From Clarkia xantiana subsp. parviflora (Eukaryota > Streptophyta > Magnoliopsida > Myrtales > Onagraceae), in NCBI GenBank assembly GCA_036873135.1, contig JAPTYO010000002.1:41903452-41967451 (forward strand): DNA of 64,000 nucleotides, read 5' to 3'. Positions 43,146-52,870 of this stretch are shown here, one piece after another; position 1 is the stretch's first letter; every line of letters starts with the position of its first letter. The position numbers and the translations under genes are program-made. The notes below the pieces were generated by a model, which made no database searches, was not told where the DNA came from, and saw only the letters and a program-made list of their open reading frames with translations.

Positions 43146-45157
43146 TCATAGGTGATTTGTCGGCAAGTTGATTCTGTCACGTGCCACATAGTTCCTCAGT
43201 GCATCTAGCGTGTTGAGCTCTTCAATCTCCACCTTTGAGGATGAACAAATGTTGGTGTTATGCCCCCCGGTTTTATGGTGCTTGCATCGTTCTTCAACGT
43301 TCTTGCCAAGGAAGGTAGTCATTGGCTCAAGTGGACGGTGAAGTTTGTTTTCCGAGAGTTTAAAATTTGTTTCCTCAACCTTCGTGCTCCAAAGACTGTA
43401 TAAGTTGTCATAATTGGTTCCATGAATGACGTTGTTTTTTCGGTGCTTGGCGATAGGTGGATTATCATTCGCCTTTTCTTTTCCTTTGCCTTTTCCCGAA
43501 GGCTTCACATGAGAATTCTTTTGATGCTTATTGCCTTGGTCGATATACTCCTTCATTTCTCCTTTTAAGATTAAGCTGTTTACATGAAACCTTAATCCAA
43601 CACATCTTTCCGTCTCGTGACCATATACTTCGTGATTTTCACACAATTTGCTTTCATCTTTTCCCAATGGGCCCTTGCGGAAATTAGAGGGCTTTTTCCA
43701 CAGCTTGGTCTTCTTTATCTCTTTCAAGATGACGGACAGCGGTGTGTTCAATGGAACACATTTGGCGAGATTGGTCTTTTTGAGCCTTTGGTTGTCTGAC
43801 TGGAATGGCCTCTTTTGTTGCGGTTGTCACTTTTCCCAGGAAGCATCTATCTTTTCTTCAATTATTGCCTTCAAGGTTCTTGTTGTAAGTCCCTTGATTG
43901 GGACATCATCGTCATTAACAGGTTTTTTCTGTCCCTCCTTGTGACGGATGTCAGCATCGTCTTGGCTTGTCCTCGTGGAAGAACCTTTCTTGTGTATTTT
44001 TGAGCGGGAGGTTGGAGGTTGTTTCCATGCCCCTTCTTGGTGTTGTGCTATCACATACGGGTTGTATGAGCGCGCGGCTCCTTGCCTTGGTTGTTGGTAC
44101 TGGAAGGTACCTTCCGTGTATTGCCCCCCTATTCTTTGGTGCGGAGTGTCTTGATGACTTGTGACTCGGGACTTTGTTCTTGTCTCCTTGACTTGTCCGT
44201 TGATTGGAGGCAGAGGTGGTGGTGGCGGGGCATATCCTTGGTTCGTTAACATCTTTCGGAATGCAAGCAACTCTTCAAGCGCGGTCATCATGGTAGGAGT
44301 GACAGGCGGTGGCGGGTTGACACCTTTGTATTGGAGGACTCCTTGGTCGTATTGTGCAAAGGATGCACTTCTTGTTGGCATGAAGAAAGCATTGGATGTG
44401 GCAACAGGCACGTGGGAGGATCCAAGTCGACTTCTTGTCTGCTTCTGCGTGGTTATGTCCAAGGCATCGTGGTGCGCAACGTGCTCTTTGTTCTTTGATG
44501 AAAAATAATGACATCTTCAAAGGCGGCATCCTTCGTGACGGCCTCCTTTATGTCGACATACTCCATGTTGGTATCATGGGACTTGTGCATTGCCTTTGCA
44601 ACGTACAGTTCTTGCTCGTACGACTTCTTGCTTTCGACATCAAAGTCTCCATGGATCAAATGTACGTTTGCCATCTTTTTCGGATGGGATGCAATGTATG
44701 CTGTATTTTGGACTTTAAGGCCATGCTGTGCGGAAGGCACACTGCTTGTTGGTATGGAGGATGTAGTGAACATGTCTTTATGCACGTGCAAATGATCCTA
44801 CTGACTTGTTGCGTGCTTCTGTTTGTTGGCTGCTGTTTTCTTCCAACGAACGTGATTTCTACTTTCTTCCGGTGGACTGACGTCATCAGGAAGAGGTTGA
44901 TTGCGTGCCATAGCTTACTGCTGCACTCTATCAGCTGGCATCCCGAATGGGAACTTTTAATTGATCCCCGTCCTTCGCTCGAAATCGTGTGCTGATGCAT
45001 TATTCTGAACTTCGGGACCGTGCTGTGCGGAAGGCACGTTTGCGGTTGGCACGGATGAGGCGGTAGACTTTGCGTATGGAATGTGAGAAGGTCCCGGTTG
45101 GCTTCTTGTCGGCTTCGGCCTGCTTGCACCTGCCTTCTTCGTTCGTCTTCCTGTCAT
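43146..45157 (-). pseudogene. gag of element E, core deleted, two knuckle modules in tandem
   Basis: Starts at ATG 45157, about 50 bp from the LTR. The N-terminal part is repetitive: SSVPTANVPSAQHGPEVQN, then SSIPTSSVPSAQHGLKVQN, then a third diverged copy ending in TPTMMTALEELLAFRKML (matches DELLAYRE of D). A basic linker with stops and frameshifts follows (43827-44462). The retrotransposon-gag core is missing. 43751-43146 carries NTPLSVILKEIKKTKLWKKP, knuckle-like CENHEVYGHETERC, a lysine-rich linker, then a second knuckle-like segment CKHHKTGGHNTNIC and LRNYVARDRINLPTNHL. That end matches the downstream Gag half of D, so both elements inherited the doubled module. Confidence 0.8.
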
Positions 45158-45190
45158 AGCTTGCGGTATGGAACGGCTTTTTGTTTGAAT

Positions 45191-45208
45191 CACGATGACG
45201 GCGCCAAA
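45191..45208 (-). other. Primer binding site of element E
   Basis: Minus strand TTTGGCGCCGTCATCGTG directly after the LTR end. Confidence 0.85.
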
Positions 45209-45876
45209 TGTTAATTCTGCTTCCACTTGGGTAGCTTCGGGCTTCTTTTCCACGAACGGGCTCCGGATGTGTGTTCAGGGACGGGTACACCGCGATCCCT
45301 GAAACACGATCCTCGAACTTGGTATTCAACTTCCTCGAACTTAGTCTCAAAATCCGGATCATGCACAAGGGGCAATAACCAGCGTGGGAGAGGGGGATGC
45401 TGGTCGGGCCCTCTCCGACGCTCAAGTAAAAATCTTCTAAAGAGAGAAAGCCTTTTAGAGAGAAGTCAGAGCATCCAATGTCCAAAATGAGGGAGTTATT
45501 TAGAATGGGAGACCTAGGTCCCTATTTACAGGGAACCTAAGGATCATGCCCAGTTTTGAACGGTTTGATGTCGGTATGAAGGAAAACGTATACCGTCATC
45601 AAGGTGGATTATGCGTGCACTGACTTCTCACATTGGAAAAATAATCGGGACAAGCGCGCGGAGGACATCGACAATCCGGACCTACAGGGATTGTTTAGTA
45701 ATCCGGACCGGGTCCGGATTGCCTTAGGCAATCCGGAAGTCCCTGGTCCGGGTACTGCGCGTATTCCGGACCATTTTTGGACTTGGGTGTCCGCGGAAGA
45801 GTTCTTTTACGGGTTTTGGAGTATTTTGAGAGGCCCGAAATGTAAATACGAACCCGAATTTGACCGATATCTAATA
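45209..45876 (-). repeat. 5' LTR of element E
   Basis: Same as 36353-37017 with few differences. The TATA box is mutated (CTGTAAATA in place of CTATAAATA, near 45523-45531) and the terminal TAACA reads TAATA. Confidence 0.92.
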
Positions 45877-45881
45877 ATAAA

Positions 45882-46590
45882 TATACCTACAAAAGAGAAA
45901 AGAGAAGTTCAAAATACACGTATAAAGAATTGAAGGTTACCCAGCTGATAGAGGTCTCATCCAGGCGAGTACGTATGCCAGCTTGAAAAAGGGCATCTTC
46001 GGTGGAATCGTTGACAGAATCCCAGAAATTAAAGCTCCTCTGGGTAACTGTGTGAATCTTGCCGATAGTAGCAAATTCTTAAAGCCTGAAGCCTTCCAAG
46101 GATGGTGGAAGATCAGACCCGATGGAAGGAATAAGAGGCCAAGTGACGCCTTCCCTGCAGAAGAAATAATAATGCTTTCAATTGGCGTTGAGGGATTTCA
46201 ATCCCACCACCATAAATCTTGCCGACTCCCAAGAAAAATGCTCATCCTTTGGGGGTCATCGGGATTTGAAGGAATATACCAATTGCTTATTACCCGTCAA
46301 ACGATCAAAGCACCTAAAATCCTGAATGTTATAATCCCAACCATAGACGTCGCACATGCAGCGAAAACCAACTCAATAACGGATGGCGTTTACAGAGAAT
46401 TAGCTGGGATGAATTCCATAATGCTCACAAATTTCTGACAACTCGAGGCAAAAAGGGAATCGAAGCACCGCCTCGATTTTCCAGTAAAAACTGCAACCTC
46501 TCCCGCCTGGGCAAAATGAGGCTCATGAGGAGCACCACTGTATCGAGTCCTCTCTTCATCACTAAGATTGGCCAGAGTCGCCGCTTCCAT
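45882..46590 (-). pseudogene. Antisense gene of element H, 5' segment
   Basis: Minus strand, right of element E. A likely start ATG at 46590 begins MEAATLANLSDEERTRYSGA. The frame runs through FVSIMEFIPANSL to a stop near 46388. A second frame (46335-45960) carries IQDFRCFDRLTGNKQLVYSF, then NAN, a stop and KHYYFFCREGVTW, and FNFWDSVNDSTEDALFQAGI. These align with G's YNANWKEYYFFCRVGVNW and FDDWNSINDTSESALIQAGI and, more weakly, with B's GWKRSYFFIKNSSIPW. A donor, GTAACC, follows SISW near 45940, and the intron ends TTTTGTAG near 45892. At least three stops and one frameshift. The gene continues at 36352 across element E. Function unknown. Confidence 0.78.
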
Positions 46591-46882
46591 AAAGGCGGTG
46601 CTAGAAAGCTTATTTACTTTAGGCTGTTCTAGAGGGGGAGGAAGAAAACCAGAAAACCTATCTGGAAGGATCTGAGACTCCATGGGAGTTCTGGAAAGAG
46701 ATCGAAGAAAGGAAGCCTCTCGACTAGGAACTGAAGGACCATGGGTGGCGACTCCTACTGAAATCCTCTCTTCTGGAGAACAAGTGTGTGGCGAGTTAGG
46801 ATTGATAAAGAATGCACTATACTGATTTGCCAGAGTGAATAAAAGAAAGAGTAATAAGAAAAAATCCAAAGAGAAGTCACGG

Positions 46883-46890
46883 TATTTATA
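46883..46890 (-). promoter_or_regulatory. TATA box for H's antisense gene
   Basis: Minus strand TATAAATA in CAGTATAAATACCG, about 295 bp upstream of the likely ATG at 46590 and outside the LTR. It is followed by a pyrimidine-rich leader. Confidence 0.6.
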
Positions 46891-47215
46891 CTGAAGATCC
46901 GTCGCCAGAGATATCTTCCCGAGGAAGCTCTCCTAGGTCTCTCTCTATTGGTGCAATTACTGCAGAACTTACCGTTATGAAAGAAGTTACCGTTGCAAAA
47001 CTCACAAGCGACCTTTGAGCTCCCTCGAGCCACCCTCCAACGGTCAAAAAGTGAGAAGCACAGATCAACATCTCGACTAAAGGGCTCGAATCTCGACTTA
47101 AGAAATTATAAAAAGCTCTAGATTACGACCCGACAGCATGTAAACCCAATCAGGGAATCCCAAAAACGATGCTCGACTTAAGACCTCTTCTTTATAATGA
47201 AGCCAACGACTCAAG
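46891..47215. other. Promoter-side spacer of element H
   Basis: Lies between the antisense-gene TATA box and the polypurine tract. No coding signature. Confidence 0.4.
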
Positions 47216-47228
47216 TCTCGGGGGCAAG
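47216..47228 (+). other. Polypurine tract of element H
   Basis: TCTCGGGGGCAAG immediately before the LTR start TTTTGGGCTACG, fixing H as plus-oriented. Confidence 0.8.
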
Positions 47229-48100
47229 TTTTGGGCTACGATTGTTGAGGATAAGCTAACAGGAAGTCGAGAATGTCTGAGTCGAGATACTTCGAGATAC
47301 GTCGACGACTACTTACATTTAGAACGAAAAGGCAAGTACAAATGGTCGAGGCAGATAAAGAGAGGATGTCGACCACCAAGATGAACATCTGAAAGGCGAT
47401 GACATGGCCACTCAAAAACTCTCCCTCTTAAGGTATGATTCGAGTTGGCAGCCTAGCATTGTGAAGAAACCCTTCCTCCTAAGGAAAGGGACAGGTGGCG
47501 ACCTACTTGTCACCTGCTTAGGCCGACATTGTGAAGAAACCCTTCCTCCTAAGGATAGAGATAGGTGGTGACCTACTTGTCATCTACTTAGGCCGACCTT
47601 GTGAGGAAACCCTTCCTCCTAAGGAAAGGGACAGGTGGCGACCTACTTGTCACCTGCTCCAGCCGCAATGAAGAAACCTTCCTCTAAAGGAATGGTGAGG
47701 TAGCGACCTACTTCGACCACCAGAGGAAAACCTTCCTAGATAAGGAATGGTGAGGTGGCGACCTTTTTGTCAACTGCTTGTGCCGACTCCAAACAGAAAC
47801 CCTCTCAAGAGGGTAGCCGCCATTTAAAGTCGGTAAAATCTCCCTATAAATAAGCCAACACTTTTATTACTTTTCATATTCTATTACATACTTCTTAAAG
47901 TATTCTCTCATATTCCATTACTGACTTAAGCTTCAGAGTGGAATCAGGGGCAAATCCCCACCCCCTTCTCGCCCATCCAATACTCAAAAGGAAACTAATC
48001 ACCCGACGAGGTCGACAAAGATACCTATAAGAGTCAATCGAAGGCGAGATCTCAAAGTCCACTGCCAGGAGCTCTAAGCCACGTCATTTTGATCCTAGCA
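47229..48100 (+). repeat. 3' LTR of element H, inserted in the antisense gene of G
   Basis: Begins TTTTGGGCTACGATTG (expected TGTTGGG, seen at the homologous end at 62151) and ends TTTTGATCCTAGCA. U3 contains four or five imperfect copies of a 65-80-bp unit with GGTGGCGACCTACTTGTCACC (47430-47790). TATA box at 47845-47852. The following bases, GCGTT, are the right duplication; the left one lies outside the window. It interrupts G's antisense gene exactly at 48101. Confidence 0.85.
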
Positions 48101-49869
48101 GCGTTACAGTCTTCAGGTCTTCAGATGTTTTTATCATCTGGAGGCAAATGACCAAAAGGTCTATGCCTTCAAACCTCGGTGGCTCAAAAGCGACGAGTCT
48201 TTTTCTTGGAAGTTCAAAAGACCGTTCGTTGTAGTAATAAAGTCCTATAATGCAAACTGGAAGGAATATTATTTCTTCTGTCGGGTAGGCGTTAACTGGA
48301 CTATCATCCTCCACTTGGTACAGACCTTCCGCCATCAATAGAAGGGCTGACTTCAGAAGAGAAATTGGTGATGGGCAAGATTTCTACCAATCTCACCAAC
48401 AGTTTTGATGATTGGAATTCTATCAATGATACCTCTGAGAGTGCCCTCATCCAAGCTGGAATTCATATCCGTCCTGACGACATTCCTCTCAGTTGGGTAA
48501 TTATTCTTTTCCTTTTATCTTCAATCTTTTTGAAACTTTCTTTTTCCTTTATGTAGGATTTTTTACGAAGCTTATGAATGCTCGTGATCAGGCGGCACTG
48601 GAGTTCCCTTGGCTCGAGAAACTTTAGCAGTAGACGCCGCAGATGATTCCCGACATCTGTTGAACTCCAAAGGTAAGGACGAAAAGGGCGGCCATTTGCG
48701 ATCCTTTCTCCAAGAGATGTGATGCCAATACTTCTAAAAAGGCGAAGGCTGTCGCTGGAAACACCATTGCTGAACATCAAGAGGGTGTCGCCTCTGGTGC
48801 AGATTTGAGTTCTCTTCCTGCCACCGAAGGTTCAAGAATTTCTTATCCTCCATTTATATCTTTGAAGAGTCATTTTTTTTTATGATTTTCGTTTTTCCTT
48901 TAGGTGGCAACTTGAAAGGCAAAGATATTTTCGCCATTCCTGTTTCTCAAGCCATGACGGGCTTGAAGTTTGATGGCCGCCCTCCATCTAATTGGAGGAT
49001 GCTCCTCCGTGCCCCCGAGGATCTGACGGGGGACGTCAACTAGGACCCTCTGGCTTCTCTGAAGGGATATTAGTTGAATGAGGGTCATTCTCTTGCTAAT
49101 CGCGACATGGCTCTGCACCTTCTCAACGCCTCGGTGCCACCGCAAGATCGGTCTCGTCTGACGATCGATGCCAATGAGGTCGACATGGCTGTACGCCTCT
49201 TTTGATAGAGTCAATCCAAGGTAAAGACATCATTTTGAATTACCTTTAAATCTCCGGGTCGTCAATTTTTTTATTAATCGACCGTTTTCTGTCATGACAT
49301 GCTTCTCGAAAATCTCTTCAATTCTCATAGTTAGTTCTTGACTTTGTAGAGGAGTCGACTTCTGTCAAGAGGAAGCTCCAAGATCTCTAGGCTGAGTTGG
49401 ACGGAGGGGAGAGGCAATGCCTTCGAGAGGAAGTTACTCAGTTGAATGAGGACATTTCTCGTTCAAACGAGGCTACCGTTACCCTCGAGCAAGATCTTGC
49501 CACTTGCAAAGAAACCCTTCGTGCTTCCGTCCTTCCGTCCTTCTTAATGAAGAATCTCTACAACATCGCCAAGAGTTGGTTGCTAAGAACGAGGCTCTTC
49601 ATGGAGAGGTTGGAACTCTGAAGAGTGAGGTGGATAAGCTTCAGGTGGCTTTGGACGGGGCTGTCGCCACCTATAAGGCCAGCCTTCAGTTTCAAGAAGA
49701 TGCTGCTACTGCCTCCTCTGATATGATTCTATCTTCCTTTGAGTCGGTGATTGCAAATATCAAGACCTTTCATCCCGACTTCAATTTTGAAAGGATAGGC
49801 CCCCATAGGAGTTTCTTGACGCCAAGGCTAAAAAGAATGGTGGATCTGGAGGAGATGCTAAGTCCTTAG
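48101..49869 (+). pseudogene. Antisense additional gene of element G, 3' three quarters
   Basis: Plus strand; begins mid-gene after the LTR of H. It encodes VFRCFYHLEANDQKVYAF, DESFSWKF, NANWKEYYFFCRVGVNW and, after a frameshift, FDDWNSINDTSESALIQAGI with donor GTAATT at 48497. A small exon starts at 48558 (after TATGTAG). Then come an intron ending CTTTAG at 48903 and exon 48904-49219 (GKDIFAIPVSQAM, LKFDGRPPSNWRMLL, LASLKGY, LNEGHSLANRDMALHLLNAS, EVDMAVRLF) with donor GTAAAG. A last exon, 49352-49869, is a coiled coil (SVKRKLQDL, REEVTQLNEDISRSNEAT, NEALHGEVGTLKSEVDKLQ) ending SSFESVIANIKTFHPDFNFE. Several stops and one frameshift near 49535. It converges on G's gag. Confidence 0.8.
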
Positions 49870-50039
49870 TATTTTCCTATTTTTTTTCCATGTTCGTAAT
49901 GTAAATATCTTCACATATGAAGGGAAATTATTGCAATAATCTTTACCAATTTTTACTTTATCGCTAAGCATTTTTAAAATTCGCATCTTTTTAGACTGAG
50001 TATAAAGATATTTGATTACAAGATTTTTTTTCTTTTCGA
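49870..50039. other. Downstream flank of G's antisense gene
   Basis: AT-rich, probably the 3' untranslated part; nothing recognised. Confidence 0.4.
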
Positions 50040-50228
50040 ATTTTCGAGAAGCATTGGACATGATGGTCCTTCTGGGTTTATAATATCAACAATCGATTTC
50101 AGAACTTAAGTTTATCCCACCTCTTTCGAATTATCAATAAATCTAAGTGATATGACTGATATTAGTGTTTTTATTATCGACAATCGATTTAGCGAAGGAC
50201 TTCTTATCGATGCCTAACTTCTTTCGAG
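50040..50228. repeat. 97-bp array of element G, left part
   Basis: One and a half to two diverged units (CAATCGATTT near 50092 and 50181, AGTGATATGACT). The array is interrupted by copia F and resumes at 58371. Confidence 0.85.
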
Positions 50229-50767
50229 TGTAAGCATATGGTGATGGGCGCCGTAAATGGAAGCCTATTATATGTATATGTTACCTAAGTTAATTGGGTA
50301 AATGTCACATTAGGAAATTGGGCTAGACCCAAATCCCAATTGACATGAGGGGCCCAAAATTGGGCCTCCCTATACATGCTTGGCCGGCCGAATTTTAGGA
50401 GGGGATAAAGTGGGCTTTACTCCTCCTATATATATGGGGAATTAGGGGTTTTATTAGGGTTAAACACAATTCCCTTTAAGTGGTGTTTTGAGAGAAAACC
50501 CTTCCCCCAGAAACACCTACATCGGTCGAACACATATTCACCAAGGGTGTGCCAATTTGCTTTCTAGCAAACACTCCAGAGATCTGTCCCTTGCCAATAA
50601 TCGATCAGAGGCTTTGCTGTGGAGAATATACCACGTAGGGCTTCCTTCACAAGAACCCCTAATGGTGCCGACAGAAGGATCGTGAACTCCCTCCTGCAAG
50701 GATCTTGGGTCTACGGACAACTGTAGAGGTATGTGCGAATCTTCCGCTGCGTAATTTCGATTACTAG
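50229..50767 (+). repeat. 5' LTR of copia F, 3' end and primer site deleted
   Basis: Starts TGTAAGCATATGG. TATA-like TATATATA at 50427-50434. Compared with C and the 3' LTR, it jumps from GATTACTAG directly to the text after the primer site. That removes about 60 bp between two AG dinucleotides, including TGGTATCAG. Confidence 0.92.
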
Positions 50768-52870
50768 AGCCTGTGTTAGGAGTTCATGATTTTGATAAAT
50801 TGATGTTCTTGAAAATTTAAAACTTTGGACCGAAATTTTAAAAGGAGAATTTTTAAATTTTTCAAATTTTTGGGTAACAGTGGTCTGAAATTTTCATGAT
50901 GTTCTTAGGAAATTTGATGTTCATGTTCTTCAAGAAAAATGTGTTATTTATCAAAATCAAACATTGGATTGTAGATCTTATTAAATTTTGATCTTAAAAT
51001 TTGACCACTTGTTCCCAATTATGTGTCTGTGCCGAAAATTCTAGCAAATATACAATGTACATTTTTTAATTTCTTGGTCTCCAAGAAATAAAATTTCGGC
51101 CAAACATGTCAATAATATTATTTACCATATTTTAATTTTTATTCTAGGTAACAATATATCTATAATTGGGAACATTAGGATAGATTCACATTAATATATA
51201 GAAATATATATAACTATCAATATATCTAAATATTTAAATAGGTTAAAGATATTATTGATTGATTTTAGTTACCTAAAATATTGAGAAAATATATTGTTAA
51301 TATATTTTTTCATATTTAAGATATTGACAATAAATAATATATATATATATATATTTAAATATAGGTGCCGATTTTTACACATATATATATATTGTTGATT
51401 GATTTAACCTTAAAGATAGAATCTTGGCAATAAATATATATATATATATGTTTTAATTAGGTCCAAAATTTATATATATATTATTAATATTGGAAATTAT
51501 TTTATATAGTTAATGTTACTTGGTGGTTAAGTTAAATATTTTTGGACTTTAAAACCCTACTTGGGCCACAAGTAAACATTTCGCCCCAACCTTTTATATT
51601 TTAATTATTGGGTCGGTCCAATATGTCAAACCGGGACGAATTAAAACCGAACCGGATTTTCTCAATCGGTTCGACCTAATCGGGTCGGGTCGGACCGGGG
51701 TAACTAAGTAGATCTTACCGAACCGGTTTTGTGTGTGGAACCGAACCCTATTTTTATTGGACCGGTTCAGACCGAACCATATTTAAAATTTAAAACCGAA
51801 CCGAACCGGATTTTACCGGACCGAACTGGATTTTCTAGACCGGACCCGAACCGGATTTTTTGGACCGAACCAAACCGGACCAAACTGAACTGGAATTGAC
51901 TGAACGGAACCGTATTTTCAAAACCGAATTCAAGTCAATTAAAATAGGGAGGTCAATTTTTAAAATCCAAATGTTTTTGAACCTCAATAGGCCTACACAA
52001 TGCTCAAGGGTTGATAACCTTTATGCCTTGTTTCGATTATGGGGATGGATCTCAGAGATACATGTTTTTGGGACTGGTATAATTAGTGGGCTGAATTGCA
52101 ATTGTTTATTATTCAATATATATATGCATGATTAGAAATGTTGTATTGACTGAGTCAAGCTAGCTGGATATTGCATATTGTGGGATGAGCCCTTGTTAAA
52201 TATATGGAATGCACACTGGGATAGACATGCCGTGATGGTTGAAAATGCCTAGGATTCATGTCTAGAATGTTGTGTGATTGAATATAAGCATTGCAAATTA
52301 GCCCCTAATGTTTAAAATTATTTTAAATCAAAAACCAGTCGCCGAATATGTATGATGGATGTGAATGTTACATGTTTGACACGTATGCTAGAATGTTGAG
52401 GATGTAGTTGCATTTGATAATTTACTTGGAAGTAGAATTATGTATGCAAGCATGAGTTCCTCGGAACATTAGACGCATGACGCGTAAGCATGAGTGTGGT
52501 TTATGTGGTGAATGTTACTAGCATATGATTATTTACGTGGATAGTAGAATTATATATGCATGAGTAAATTCATCAAAATATTTTTCCAAAATAAAAAGGG
52601 CATTGGGAAAGCCAAGATCGGGAATGCTTATTTTAAAATTCCCGTTCCAGTAATGCGATTAAAACCGTTTTCAAAGATTGATCTATTGGATAGAAGACGA
52701 TGATAATGTGAACTTTTTCACATCCATCTTCCATTGGTTTACTGGTGGTCGGTTGGTTTAGATGACTGAGGAATCATTATTTTTCGGATTCCATCTTAAT
52801 AGATATTTGATGTATGCAATTATTTCTCAAAATGTTACTGTCTCCCTGATTTTTTTCATAATCATCGATG
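50768..52870 (+). other. Copia F leader
   Basis: Collinear with element C's leader. Includes the ACCGAACCGG-rich patch (51640-51920) and TATATA runs (51335-51480). Non-coding. Confidence 0.8.

Larger units (their letters stand above)
36353..45876 (-). mobile_element. Element E: gag element with antisense gene and 66-bp array, inserted in H
   Basis: 9,524 bp, flanked by perfect ATAAA duplications (36348-36352 and 45877-45881). LTRs 36353-37017 and 45209-45876. On the minus strand: 5' LTR, primer site, gag, protease remnant and pre-RT linker, then the convergent antisense gene (plus strand), a 66-bp minisatellite, polypurine tract and 3' LTR. RT, RNase H and integrase are absent. Confidence 0.92.

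Noticed and set aside
45983..46438. Plus-strand 151-codon frame
   Set aside because: It is the complement of H's antisense gene on the minus strand, which aligns with G in the minus direction; the plus frame has no match within the window.
46600..46869. Hydrophobic start MDFFLLLFLLF as a signal peptide of H's antisense protein
   Set aside because: It derives from the pyrimidine-rich leader right after the TATA box at 46883; the conserved product more likely starts at ATG 46590.
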